A stretch of 35,767 bases of DNA from Pleomorphomonas sp. (GCA_029976075.1 JARKNW010000161.1:1-35767); one strand, 5' to 3'; positions 8,071 to 16,073 are shown, counted from the stretch's first letter. Translations and numbers: made by a program. Notes: generated by a model from the letters alone, not told the origin.

Positions 8071-8718
8071 TCAGCGCACCGACAGCAGCCGGCCGTTGGC
8101 GTCGAACCAGCAGTTGAAGGCGGCCTGCCGGCCACGGTCGCGGAAGCTGCCCTGCACCACGAAGCGGCGGCCGTCGCGGCTCGGCATGCTGGTCATGATG
8201 TCGGACGGGCGGACGCGGAACTGGGCCGAGGCCTCGGCGCGGCAAGCGGCGGCTAGGCGGTCGCCGGGGACGCCCGGGCCACCGGGGCCGGGCCGATCGT
8301 CGGGACGGCCGAACCCTTCCTGCATCGGCGGCACGCCGGGGCGGCCGAAGCCGTCGCGCGGCGGCAGGCGCTCGCCCCGCACCATGCACATGCCCTTGCC
8401 CATGCCGCGCGCCGCGTAGGAAACGGCGGCGCGGCCGTCCGGTCCGATGGTGATCGCCACGACGATGCCGCCGAGCCGGGCCTCGTAATAGCCTTCGTTG
8501 AAGCGCTTGACCCGGGCCGGCTGGCCGTTGATGAACACCTGTCCGCCGTCGGCCTGCACGTCGATGCGGCCGGGGCAGGCGGCATTGAAGAAGGGCACGC
8601 GGGCCTCGGCCGGCGACACCGCCCACAGCGCGGCGAGCGCCAGCGCACCGGCGGCGCAAGTGGCCTTGCGGCCGAGGTTTTTCCCGAGAGACCGGGATTC
8701 AAGGAAACGGGTGATCAT
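8071..8718 (-). CDS. Secreted protein of unknown function
   Basis: 215 residues from the ATG at 8718. A basic N-terminus (MITRFLESRSLGKNLGRKAT) leads into a hydrophobic stretch and AEA, a signal peptide with cleavage near residue 39. The mature part begins with a small strand-rich region (RIDVQADGGQVFINGQPARV), has a Pro/Gly-rich linker (about residues 120-160), and ends with a domain containing FNCWFDANGRLLSVR. Cysteines are few, including one in NAACPG and one in FNCWF. I do not recognise a named family. It converges on the SDR gene and lies downstream of the Na/Pi transporter on the same strand, 99 bases away. A periplasmic role is inferred only from the signal. Confidence 0.7.
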   Translation of the reverse strand: MITRFLESRSLGKNLGRKATCAAGALALAALWAVSPAEARVPFFNAACPGRIDVQADGGQVFINGQPARVKRFNEGYYEARLGGIVVAITIGPDGRAAVSYAARGMGKGMCMVRGERLPPRDGFGRPGVPPMQEGFGRPDDRPGPGGPGVPGDRLAAACRAEASAQFRVRPSDIMTSMPSRDGRRFVVQGSFRDRGRQAAFNCWFDANGRLLSVR

Positions 8719-8817
8719 CGTGGCGGGCCTCGTTGCTGATGGACTGGCCCGTTGTTCTCCGCAAACGGGGCAACAACGAGGCACCGGTCGGTCGCGGAAC
8801 CCTCATTTCGTCCGGGA

Positions 8818-10506
8818 TCACCTTGTGTCGGGCGCCTCGTGGGCGTCCGGCGCGTCGTCGGCCAGCCGGCTCGGCAGCAGCTCGCCGGTGCGCTCGAGGA
8901 CCGGGTAGGCGGCCGCGGCGACGATGTAGCTGTTGATCAGCTTGAGGTCGCGCAGGAGGTCGAGGTGAAGGGCGCTGGCCTGCGCCACGTCGGGCCGGCC
9001 GTCGCGCAGCCGGTCGAAGTGAACGGCGGTGGCCTGGGCTTCCGCCTCGCGCAGCGCCACCTTTTCCTCGGCCAGCAGGCGGGCGGCGCGAATGTCCTCG
9101 GTCATGAACAGCGAGGCGGCAGTGCGCACGTTGGCCGACAGGCGGTTGATCAGCGCGATCAGCTCGTCGCGGTCGTTGTCCTCGAAGACGAGGCCGCGCG
9201 CCAGCCGCTTGGCGGCATGCGGCAAGAGATTGAGGTCGACCACGTCGCCGGCCTGCTCGAGGTTCATGGTGAACTGCAGGATTTCCTTGAGGCGGCGCTG
9301 GTCGCCATCCGACAGGTCCTCGGGGCGGAGCCGCGTCAGGTAGGCCTTGATGGCGGTGTTGAGGCTGTCGAGGATGTCGTCGCGCTGGCGCGTCTCCACC
9401 ATCAGGCGGCGGTCGCCGTTTTCCAGCGCCTGGCGGGCGCCGTCCAGCATGCTGGCCAGGACGTCGGCAAGCCGCAGCGCCTCGCGCGCCGCCGCGCCGA
9501 GCGCCACGATCGGCACCTCGTGCGCCGCCATGTCGAGGTAGCGCGGCCGGGTGGGGTCGGCGGGGTCGGCCCGGTCGGGCAGGAGGCGGCTGAGAAGGCC
9601 GGCGTAGGGCTTGAGCAGCGGCAGGAAGACGGCGGCCGTCAGCAGATTGAACAGGGTGTGGAAGTTGGCGACGGCGCGGCTGGCGTCCGGCTCGAAGCCG
9701 GCCATCAGGTCGGCGATCGGCTGCAACAGCGCCAGCGCGGCGGCGGCGCCGGCCAGCCGGGTCAGAAGGTTGCCGATCGACAGGCGGCGGTGGGCGGGGT
9801 CGTCGCCACCCGGCCCCTCGATGACCGGCGTGACCGCCGAGCCGATGTTGGCGCCAAGCACCAGCGCGAAGGCGGCGGCCGGCGGCACCGTGCCGTGGGC
9901 GGCCAGCGACATGGTGAGCAGCACGATGGCGACCGAGGAATGGGTGGCCCAGGCGGCGAGGGCGCCGATCAGCACGTTGGCGAAGGGAACGGTGGCGACG
10001 CTGCCGAGCAGCAGGCGGAAGGTCGGCGCATCCCTGAACCCTTCCAGGAGGTGCAGCAGCTGGTGCAGCGCCATCAGCATCAGCCCGAGGCCGATGAACA
10101 CCCGCCCGAAATCATGCAGCCGGCTGGACGTGTCGCGGCGGAACATCACGACGCCCACGAGGACCAGCGCCGGCGCCACGGCGCTAACGTCGAAGGACAG
10201 CACCTGGACGATCAGCGTGGTGCCGACGTTGGCGCCCAGCATGACGGCCAGCGCCGGGATCAGCGCGACGAGGCCGTCGGCGACGAAGCCGGACATCATC
10301 AGGCCGGTGGCGGTGCTGCTCTGCAGGATGGCCGTCACCCCGAGGCCGGCGAGGAAGGCGCGGCCGCGATCCTGCAACGCCTTGCCGAGCACGGCGCGCA
10401 AGTTGGCGCCGAACGCCCGCTGCACCCCCGTCTGCACCATGTGGGTGCCCCAGAGCAGCAGGGCGATGTAGCCGGCAAGGTCGACGAGCGAGATCGCAAA
10501 GGCCAT
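8818..10506 (-). CDS. Na/Pi cotransporter family protein with PhoU-like C-terminal domain
   Basis: 562 residues. The membrane part (about 1-310) has the two inverted repeats of the Na_Pi_cotrans family. The first keeps the ILQSSTATG motif followed by MLGANVGTT; the second reads THSSVAIVLL and VLGANIGSAVTP, with His in place of the usual Gln of the second QSS. The C-terminal ~200 residues are all-helical and PhoU-like (LADVLASMLDG, LTRLRPEDLSDGDQRRL, NLEQAGDVVDLNLL). Bacterial relatives (NptA/YjbB type) move phosphate with sodium, often as export. The ATG at 10506 has GGGAGG nine bases upstream. It stands alone, with a secreted-protein gene downstream. Confidence 0.88.
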   Translation of the reverse strand: MAFAISLVDLAGYIALLLWGTHMVQTGVQRAFGANLRAVLGKALQDRGRAFLAGLGVTAILQSSTATGLMMSGFVADGLVALIPALAVMLGANVGTTLIVQVLSFDVSAVAPALVLVGVVMFRRDTSSRLHDFGRVFIGLGLMLMALHQLLHLLEGFRDAPTFRLLLGSVATVPFANVLIGALAAWATHSSVAIVLLTMSLAAHGTVPPAAAFALVLGANIGSAVTPVIEGPGGDDPAHRRLSIGNLLTRLAGAAAALALLQPIADLMAGFEPDASRAVANFHTLFNLLTAAVFLPLLKPYAGLLSRLLPDRADPADPTRPRYLDMAAHEVPIVALGAAAREALRLADVLASMLDGARQALENGDRRLMVETRQRDDILDSLNTAIKAYLTRLRPEDLSDGDQRRLKEILQFTMNLEQAGDVVDLNLLPHAAKRLARGLVFEDNDRDELIALINRLSANVRTAASLFMTEDIRAARLLAEEKVALREAEAQATAVHFDRLRDGRPDVAQASALHLDLLRDLKLINSYIVAAAAYPVLERTGELLPSRLADDAPDAHEAPDTR

Positions 10507-10575
10507 TGCGCGGTGCCTCCCACACCTCGTCGCCGGCTTCGGCAACGTCCATCCCAATATGATATATTACGCCGG

Positions 10576-10610
10576 CAAACTAATACGTTATTATAACCAT
10601 ATGATATTAT
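10576..10610. promoter_or_regulatory. AT-rich motif resembling the hipB upstream region
   Basis: The run TTATTATAACCATATGATAT (about 10588-10607) shares TTATAACCAT and an ATATGA core with 12462-12481 upstream of hipB (GTTATAACCATTCATATATG). It may be a HipB-bound site that also affects the divergent-side Na/Pi transporter, or simply that gene's promoter. Confidence 0.35.
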
Positions 10611-10778
10611 TCCTGAAAACGCCATATCCTGTGTTCTGGGCGTGCCTGGTGCCCCGGTGGGGGCGGCAAGAACCCGGACGCTGACCGAACTCTTCGTGGG
10701 AGCAGCCTAGCGATCGGCTCCACGGCGGTGACGGGGCGGCGCACCATCGGTCGGATTTATGCCGACGCGTCGCGAAGA

Positions 10779-10792
10779 CATCATATATGATG
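10779..10792. promoter_or_regulatory. 14-bp perfect palindrome downstream of hipA
   Basis: CATCATATATGATG is a perfect palindrome 29 bases beyond the hipA stop codon. Its ATATATGATG half occurs again at 12444-12453 just upstream of hipB. The pattern suggests HipB operators on both sides of the operon. Confidence 0.45.
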
Positions 10793-10821
10793 CATATCGT
10801 CGTTTTATTCGTCAGATATGG

Positions 10822-12054
10822 CTAGATCGTCAGTGCCGATTCGGTCTCTTCGCTCATGAAGGCTGGTTCGTAGGCGCGGGCCGCAGCGCCCGAAACGCCC
10901 ACCTGCCGCAAGGCGTCGCGCCATCCGCCGGAAATGCGTTGCGCCGTGTCGCGGATCATCCCTCGCGCCTCTGCCTCGGGAATTTCGAAGAAGGTGCAGG
11001 CCTCCAGAGCCAGCCTGATCGACCGGTCGTGCGCGCCGCCCTCCATGATTGCCGTTTCGAGATGCGGGTTGCGGTCCGGGGCGGGGTTGACGTCGAAGAC
11101 GGGGGACAACCGCCAACGGCCGGCGCCCACATACAGGAAACCGTGGTTCTTGAGATGATCGTCCTTGTTGGACACGAGGATGGTGAAGATCAGGCGCCGG
11201 AAAAGCTCACGGAAGTCGGCCTCGGGGTCGGCGGCATGGGCCCGCAGGAAATCGATGATTTCCGTGTAGGAGCCGAGGTCCGTCCCGGCCTTGCCCAAGG
11301 CGGTTCGCGCCGAGATATAGGGAATCCGCGAAAGGCCGCGCCGATCGAATCGCTTGATCAGTGCCACCGGAAAAGGCGTTTCAGCCAGTTCGAGCCTTGC
11401 CGTGGGGGTGCGAATGCCACAGGCCGTCGCGAGGGCGAGCGTGGCGACCTCCACCCGCTCGATTGGCTGCTGATCGTGAAGCGAGGTGAACTTGGCCAGC
11501 CAGAGCATGTCGCCATCCCGGACGTTGGCCTTGGGGCGCGCGCCGCCCGAGCCGCCTGCGCCGGCCAAGGCCAGCATGTCCTCGGCGGAGATGTCATTGC
11601 CGCTTTCGAAGGCCCGCGCCATGGCGGTGATCCGTTCGAGATCGATGAGGCGCGGCACGGCATCGGGCGCGGCGCCACGGATGGGTTTGCCATCTTCATC
11701 CAGAAATCGCAGCGCGCCCTGGCGGGAGGCGTCGTCGGACAGGGTCAGATACTGGAACTCGTTGAGGCCGCCGCCATAGGCGCGTTCGAGAAGGCGGCGT
11801 CCCCAGCTGTCGGGCGCCGCATCGGCGAAGACACCGGCCAGCGCGTTGCCAGTGGTTCCGGCTTGGGCCGACGCGTGAAAGGGGCCGCCATCCAGCGGAA
11901 AGTCCGGTTGCACGGCAAAGGCGCGCGGATCGTCCACCCAGGCGGCAGCATAGGCGAAGGTCGAGAACTGCCGTGGGCCTGCCTGTGTGAAACGCAACTG
12001 GCCGACCGGAACGAGGCTCTCGCCAAGCGCGACCTCCGTGGTGAAATCGGTCAT
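10822..12054 (-). CDS. hipA: HipA-family toxin kinase
   Basis: 410 residues, close to the ~440 of E. coli HipA. The N-terminal subdomain (GQLRFTQAGPRQFSTFAYAA) is the HipA N1 region. The glycine-rich loop GSGGARPKAN and the catalytic SNKDDHLKNHGF (Asp and Asn of the kinase centre), followed by SPVFDVNP, are intact, so the protein should be an active Ser/Thr kinase. Classical HipA phosphorylates glutamyl-tRNA synthetase and induces growth arrest; the target here is inferred from family only. Its ATG overlaps the stop codon of hipB by one base, a translationally coupled antitoxin-toxin order. HipB should neutralise it and repress the operon. Confidence 0.9.
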   Translation of the reverse strand: MTDFTTEVALGESLVPVGQLRFTQAGPRQFSTFAYAAAWVDDPRAFAVQPDFPLDGGPFHASAQAGTTGNALAGVFADAAPDSWGRRLLERAYGGGLNEFQYLTLSDDASRQGALRFLDEDGKPIRGAAPDAVPRLIDLERITAMARAFESGNDISAEDMLALAGAGGSGGARPKANVRDGDMLWLAKFTSLHDQQPIERVEVATLALATACGIRTPTARLELAETPFPVALIKRFDRRGLSRIPYISARTALGKAGTDLGSYTEIIDFLRAHAADPEADFRELFRRLIFTILVSNKDDHLKNHGFLYVGAGRWRLSPVFDVNPAPDRNPHLETAIMEGGAHDRSIRLALEACTFFEIPEAEARGMIRDTAQRISGGWRDALRQVGVSGAAARAYEPAFMSEETESALTI

Positions 12055-12431
12055 CAGAAGGCGACGCCGTCAGGATCGACGACGTTCCTTTCCTCAGCCA
12101 CGGCGTCCGGTCCGGTCTTCTGCTTCCGCAACCTGCTGGTATGGGAGCGGCCACGGCGCGGCAGGCGCTCCGCCTCCAGGGCCAGGCCCAGATCGTCCTT
12201 GCGGATATCGATTAGGTCGGCCAGCCGCTCCACCAGCCCCATGACGACCAGCACATCGGCAAGGGTGCCGATGGCGACGCCTCGGTCGCCCTTTTCAAGG
12301 CGGGAGATGGAACTCGGAGACGTCCCGGCGCGCGCGGCGAGATCGGCCACGGCGATGCCGCGCCGCAAGCGGGCGTTCCGGATGTCCTGACCAAGCCTTT
12401 CAAGGGCAGGCCTTGCTTTGGGGGAGCTCAT
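12054..12431 (-). CDS. hipB: HipB-type XRE antitoxin
   Basis: 125 residues. A Cro/CI helix-turn-helix lies at about residues 12-68 (LGQDIRNARLRRGIAVADLAARAGTSPSSISRLEKGDRGVAIGTLADVLVVMGL). The C-terminal ~50 residues are polar and probably disordered, as in antitoxins that contact their toxin. It is the first gene of the hipBA pair and overlaps hipA by one base. The region before its ATG (12432-12482) is strongly AT-rich with repeated ATATATGA cores, consistent with autorepression by a HipBA complex. Confidence 0.87.
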   Translation of the reverse strand: MSSPKARPALERLGQDIRNARLRRGIAVADLAARAGTSPSSISRLEKGDRGVAIGTLADVLVVMGLVERLADLIDIRKDDLGLALEAERLPRRGRSHTSRLRKQKTGPDAVAEERNVVDPDGVAF

Positions 12432-12440
12432 GACAACAGC

Positions 12441-12482
12441 CCATATATGATGGATATCTAGTTATAACCATTCATATATGAC
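12441..12482. promoter_or_regulatory. hipB: hipBA promoter/operator region
   Basis: The 42 bases upstream of hipB contain CCATATATGATGG, the palindromes GATATC and GTTATAAC, and CATATATGAC. The ATATATGA core occurs twice here, and again in a perfect palindrome beyond hipA. The placement over the promoter suggests autoregulation by HipB. Confidence 0.5.
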
Positions 12483-12575
12483 TATTTGTCGCTCTCCTCA
12501 AGCTGGCGTTCCCGCCCGATGTCATCCGCGTGGGCGGGCCTCGGACGAGAAGGCTAGGAATCGGCGGCGTCTCCC

Positions 12576-13460
12576 TTACCCGCCGAAGCGGGCGGCGATG
12601 AGGGCGGCGGCGTCGGCGATCACCTTGTTCTGGCCGTTCGTGTCGAGCTTGGAGCCCGTGTAGTAGATCGATGCCAGGATGGGCGCGGTGTTCGGCCGGT
12701 AGAGGATGCCGATGTCGTTGCGGGTGGCATTGGCGCCGCCGCCCGACTTGTCGGCCACCTGCCAGAGCTTCGGCACGCCGGCCTTGATCAGCGGGCCGGT
12801 GACGGTGCCGGCCACCATCCAGTCTTCCAGCTTGTCGCGCGAGGCTTCGCTGAGGGCGTCGCCGAGGAACAGCGCGTCGAGGTTGCCCATCATCGCCTCG
12901 GGCGTCGTGGTGTCGCGCGGGTCGCCGGGGACGGCGAGGTTGAGGTCGGGCTCGGTGCGGTCGAGCCGGGAGGTGGCGTCGCCCAGCGTGCGGGCATAGG
13001 CCGTCCAGCCGGCCGGGCCGCCGATTTCCTTGAGGATCAGGTTGGCGGCGGTGTTGTCGCTGACGCCGATGGCGGCGGCGCACAGCGCCTCCAGCGTCAT
13101 GCCGCCCTCGGCGGCGTGCTCCTTGGTGACCGGCGCATAGGCGAGCATGTCGTCCTTGCCGTAGGGGATCATCTTGTCGAGCTTCAGCTTGCCCTTGTCG
13201 ACGGCGGCGAGCACGGCGGCCGCCGCCACGAACTTGAAGGTCGAGCACATGGCGAAGCGTTCGTCCGCGCGCCAGGCGATGCGGGCGCCCGAGGCCTTGT
13301 CGACGGCGGCGACGCCGAGCCGGCCGCCGCGTTCCTTTTCGAGCCGGGCGAAAGCATCGTCGTCCTTGGCCATGGCGTTGTCGGCCAGCATCAGGCCAAG
13401 GCCGGCGGCCGTGGCCCCGGCGAGGAAAGTACGGCGGGTCGGGAAAAGAAGATCGCGCAT
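12576..13460 (-). CDS. Class A beta-lactamase with Tat-type signal
   Basis: 294 residues, the usual size for the family. The N-terminus PTRRTFLAGATAAG with a hydrophobic run and AMA suggests twin-arginine export to the periplasm. All class A elements are present: CSTFK (Ser73, Lys76; Ambler 70/73), SDN at 134-136, the omega-loop ExxLN with Glu170, and KSG at 238-240 (KSG instead of KTG). Cys72 precedes the active Ser, but no Cys follows KSG at the Ambler 238 position, so the disulfide of class A carbapenemases is absent. It should hydrolyse penicillins and perhaps cephalosporins; the spectrum cannot be read. No AmpR/BlaI regulator gene adjoins it, and the sequence looks native in composition. 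Confidence 0.9.
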   Translation of the reverse strand: MRDLLFPTRRTFLAGATAAGLGLMLADNAMAKDDDAFARLEKERGGRLGVAAVDKASGARIAWRADERFAMCSTFKFVAAAAVLAAVDKGKLKLDKMIPYGKDDMLAYAPVTKEHAAEGGMTLEALCAAAIGVSDNTAANLILKEIGGPAGWTAYARTLGDATSRLDRTEPDLNLAVPGDPRDTTTPEAMMGNLDALFLGDALSEASRDKLEDWMVAGTVTGPLIKAGVPKLWQVADKSGGGANATRNDIGILYRPNTAPILASIYYTGSKLDTNGQNKVIADAAALIAARFGG

Positions 13461-13616
13461 CAGTACCTCTGGCGTGAAATCAACGGTTCAAGAAAGCCCC
13501 CGCGCGCAACTCTAGCCACGCACGTGGCGGATATAGGGCGCGGCTCCCGACCTTGCCTGCCGGTCCCGCGTCGGCCGGTCTGGCACGCCATCATGAGTCC
13601 CCATGGCCGCGACCGG

Positions 13617-13636
13617 ACTCCCATGGACTCCCATGG
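13617..13636. repeat. Short tandem direct repeat
   Basis: ACTCCCATGG occurs twice in tandem (13617-13626 and 13627-13636), and a related GAGTCCCCATGG lies just before, near 13595-13606. It sits in the 282-base gap between the beta-lactamase and the ureohydrolase. No function is evident. Confidence 0.4.
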
Positions 13637-13742
13637 AAAGGGAGGCGTCCGTGAAATGGTCGTCGCCTGGGCCGTCTGCTGTCGCGGTCGTCGCGGCGAT
13701 GTGCAACGATGGCGCGGACCACGATTCCCGGGACCATCCGCC

Positions 13743-14651
13743 ATGACCCAACTGCCTTCCTTTCTCGGCCTGCCGAACCGCCTCGATGGCGAGCGCGCCG
13801 CCCGCGCCATGATCTTCGGGGCCGGCCATGGCAGTGCCTATCCGGGGCGGGACAGCCTGTCGGCCAGCGCGCCTGCGGTCATCCGCGCGGCGAGCGCGGT
13901 GGATGCGCCGCTGATTTCCCATTGGGATTTCGATCTGGGCGGGCCGCTGTTTCAGGACGGACCGGTCAGCGCTGTCGATCTTGGCGACGTCGCGACCGTG
14001 GCCGGTGACGGCGCCGGCAACCGGGTGGTGATCGAGGCGAAGACAGACGAAGTGCTGGCTTCCATGGCCGTGCCGATCCTTCTGGGTGGCGACGATTCCG
14101 TGGTGCCGCCCTTCCTCGCCGGTTTTGCCGCGTATGGTCCCATCTGGGTGCTGCAGATCGACGCCCACATCGACTGGCGCGACGAGCTGCACGGCGAGCG
14201 CCATGGCTATTCGAGCCCGATGCGCCGGGCGAGCGAGATGAAGCACGTGGCCGGCATCGTGCAGGTGGGCATGCGCGGCGTCGGCAGCGCCAGGGTGGAG
14301 GAGGTCGAGGCGGCGCGCCGCTACGGCAGCCATCTGGTGACGGCGCGTCAGATCCATGCCGAGGGCGCGGAGGCGGCGCTGAGGCATATCCCGGCCGGCG
14401 CGCGCGTGGTGATCACCCTCGACTGCGACGGGCTCGACCCCGGCCTGATGCCCGGCGTGGCGGCGCCGAGCCCCGGCGGGCTCAGCTACACCGAGACCAT
14501 CGACCTGATCGCCGGCATCGGCCGGCGGGCCTATCTCGCCGGCTTCGACATCGTGGAGCTCGCCCCCGGCGCCGATGTCGGCGGCGTCTCGGCGCTTACC
14601 GCCGCGCGGCTGGTGGTGAACGCCATTGGCGCCGTGGTGCGGCAGGGATAG
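13743..14651 (+). CDS. Ureohydrolase (arginase/agmatinase family) with altered metal motif
   Basis: 302 residues, matching the arginase/agmatinase family. Motif II DAHID (140-144) and motif III TLDCDGLDPG (Asp227, Asp229) are intact and would bind the two Mn ions. Motif I, normally GGDHS, reads GGDDS (115-119), so the first metal-binding His is replaced by Asp118. The family hydrolyses guanidino compounds to urea, and related enzymes act on agmatine, guanidinobutyrate or guanidinopropionate. The substrate is not known, and the changed ligand makes agmatinase itself uncertain. The ATG at 13743 begins at the conserved core but has no strong ribosome site; the frame is open further upstream. The small gene at 14713 follows after 61 bases. 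Confidence 0.82.
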   Translation: MTQLPSFLGLPNRLDGERAARAMIFGAGHGSAYPGRDSLSASAPAVIRAASAVDAPLISHWDFDLGGPLFQDGPVSAVDLGDVATVAGDGAGNRVVIEAKTDEVLASMAVPILLGGDDSVVPPFLAGFAAYGPIWVLQIDAHIDWRDELHGERHGYSSPMRRASEMKHVAGIVQVGMRGVGSARVEEVEAARRYGSHLVTARQIHAEGAEAALRHIPAGARVVITLDCDGLDPGLMPGVAAPSPGGLSYTETIDLIAGIGRRAYLAGFDIVELAPGADVGGVSALTAARLVVNAIGAVVRQG

Positions 14652-14712
14652 AAGCCGGGATGGTTCGGGGTGAAAAGGCGGACGCGGCGGCGCCGAGGCA
14701 AGCGGGGGGACC

Positions 14713-15006
14713 ATGCGGGACCGAGTTCTCAGCGAAGCGATCGCATCGGTGCTTGGCGATCTGGAGCGCGACGGCGACCTGGTGGTGACGTCATCGACGT
14801 TGGGGCCGGTGGTCGAGCGCATCGCCGATGCGGTTCTCGGCGTCGTTCCGCACACGTCGCTGTCGCAGCTCGAGCTCCATGGCGTCAGAAGCCTGATCCA
14901 GCATGCCATCGCCGACCAGCGGTTCTTCGACTGGGAAATGCCGACCCTGACGGGCTTCACGGCGGAAGAGTTCGGGCACATCGCCGACAAGCTGCCCCGG
15001 GAGTGA
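14713..15006 (+). CDS. Small protein of unknown function
   Basis: 97 residues, cytosolic, without cysteines. It is mostly helical in appearance (LSEAIASVLGDLERDG, VVERIADAVLGVV, LHGVRSLIQHAIADQRFF) and ends TAEEFGHIADKLPRE. GGGGGA lies directly before the ATG. The codon pattern matches neighbours, which supports it as real. It lies 61 bases after the ureohydrolase on the same strand and may be co-transcribed. I do not recognise a family. Confidence 0.6.
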   Translation: MRDRVLSEAIASVLGDLERDGDLVVTSSTLGPVVERIADAVLGVVPHTSLSQLELHGVRSLIQHAIADQRFFDWEMPTLTGFTAEEFGHIADKLPRE

Positions 15007-15122
15007 GCGGACTTGGCGGGGCGATCGGTTGCCGCCCAGCGGAGGGGACTGCCGATCTTGTCGCGTCTTGGCAAGGAGGTTGCCCCGGGTTTTCACCTCC
15101 GGGACAACTCCGAGCGGCGATA

Positions 15123-15608
15123 TCACATGCCGGCGAGGGACTGGGCCATTTCCAGGTGATGCTCGAGGGTGGGCAGCGTCTTCTCTGCCAGCATGGAAAC
15201 CTCGTGGTTTCCCTCGGCCGCCTTCTCCTTGAACTCCGCGATGTCCTTCTTGTGGTCCTTCACCATGTAGGCGGCGAACTCCTTGTCGAAAGCCGCTCCC
15301 GACAACTTGTCGAGCTTTTTCAGTTCCTTGCTGGCTTCCGGCGTGACGTGGTCGGTGACCATGACCTTCATGGAGGTGGCAACGGCGGCCACTTCGTCCT
15401 TGGCCTTGGCGTGATCGGTGGCAAGGGTGTTGCCGAACGCCTTGACGCCTTCGCTCTCGCCCTTCTGGGCGGCGAGCTTGCCAAGCGCGACCTCGGAGTT
15501 GTCGCCCTTCATCGCGTCGGTCAGGAAGGCCTTGTCGCTCTTTGCAAAAGCGGGGCTGGCAATCAGGCAGGCGATGGCGGCACTGGCAAACATGGCACGA
15601 TAATTCAT
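15123..15608 (-). CDS. DUF4142-family periplasmic protein
   Basis: 161 residues with a clear signal peptide (MNYRAMFASAAIACLIASPAFAK, cleavage near residue 22). The mature part is a helical bundle with the DUF4142 pattern: DKAFLTDAMKGDNSEVALGKLA, KAFGNTLATDHAKAKDEV, LSGAAFDKEFAAYMVKDHKK, and a final His-containing helix (LPTLEHHLEMAQ). The fold is related to ferritin-like bundles, and family members are often stress-induced. The ATG at 15608 has GAGGTGA upstream. A GGAAC-N16-GGTT promoter lies 36-61 bases before it, matching the EcfG general stress sigma factor pattern. Confidence 0.88.
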   Translation of the reverse strand: MNYRAMFASAAIACLIASPAFAKSDKAFLTDAMKGDNSEVALGKLAAQKGESEGVKAFGNTLATDHAKAKDEVAAVATSMKVMVTDHVTPEASKELKKLDKLSGAAFDKEFAAYMVKDHKKDIAEFKEKAAEGNHEVSMLAEKTLPTLEHHLEMAQSLAGM

Positions 15609-15644
15609 GGGTCACCTCTTGGGTTGTGAACAGCCCCAGCCCCC

Positions 15645-15669
15645 AACCGGTGACAAGCGAACAAGTTCC
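15645..15669 (-). promoter_or_regulatory. EcfG-like general stress promoter of the DUF4142 gene
   Basis: On the minus strand GGAAC (15669-15665) is followed by 16 bases and GGTT (15648-15645). The alphaproteobacterial EcfG consensus is GGAAC-N16/17-CGTT. Transcription would start about 30 bases before the ATG at 15608. Confidence 0.55.
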
Positions 15670-15763
15670 GAACGGCGAGCGATTTGGCGGCAAGGCGTAG
15701 CTGCCCTGTCCCATTCCGTTTCTTTGGTCCAACTGGGATGTCCGGTTCGGACGGGAACGAACT

Positions 15764-16063
15764 TCACTTGCGGTGCGCCCTCTGCCGGACCGGGCGGCCG
15801 ACGACGTCGTCCAGCGTCTTCACCGGACGCGGCGGAAACAGGGCTTCGAACTCCGCTTCCGCCTCCAGGGCAAAGGCGATCTTCACGACGGCCTCGAACG
15901 ATGCCTTGCCGCTTGCCTCGAACAGCCGTAGCGAGCCGTAGGACACGCCGGAGCGTGACGCCAGTTCGCGCTGCGTCATGTTGAGGTCGAGGCGGCGGCG
16001 CTTCATGCGCGCTGCGACGCTCGTGAGGATCTCCGCCGGCGAGGTCAGGCTAAGTGCGAACAT
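15764..16063 (-). CDS. Orphan XRE-family helix-turn-helix protein
   Basis: 99 residues from the ATG at 16063. The helix-turn-helix lies at about residues 10-65 (ILTSVAARMKRRRLDLNMTQRELASRSGVSYGSLRLFEASGKASFEAVVKIAFAL). The tail ends KTLDDVVGRPVRQRAHRK, a pattern I associate with HipB-like antitoxins preceding a HipA-type kinase. No such kinase follows: the next gene downstream is DUF4142. It therefore looks like an orphan regulator or the remnant of a toxin-antitoxin pair. A GTG start at 16078 is possible. An ATCAC-N15-GTGAT inverted repeat covers the start region, suggesting autoregulation. Confidence 0.75.
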   Translation of the reverse strand: MFALSLTSPAEILTSVAARMKRRRLDLNMTQRELASRSGVSYGSLRLFEASGKASFEAVVKIAFALEAEAEFEALFPPRPVKTLDDVVGRPVRQRAHRK

Positions 16064-16073
16064 GGTAGCGCTA

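Larger units (their letters stand above)
10507..10821. other. AT-rich intergenic region with hipBA-like operator motifs
   Basis: The 315-base gap between the Na/Pi transporter start and the hipA stop contains two AT-rich blocks, about 10555-10615 and 10775-10815. Both carry ATATGAT-type motifs also found in front of hipB. The first block is also the likely promoter of the transporter. No gene is supported here. Confidence 0.5.

Noticed and set aside
8752..10596. 614-residue frame antisense to the Na/Pi transporter
   Set aside because: Low-complexity Gln/Arg/Gly composition and complete overlap with a well-supported transporter gene.
12576..13460. Carbapenemase assignment for the beta-lactamase
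   Set aside because: Cys before the active Ser is present, but the partner Cys at Ambler 238 is not, so the defining disulfide is missing.
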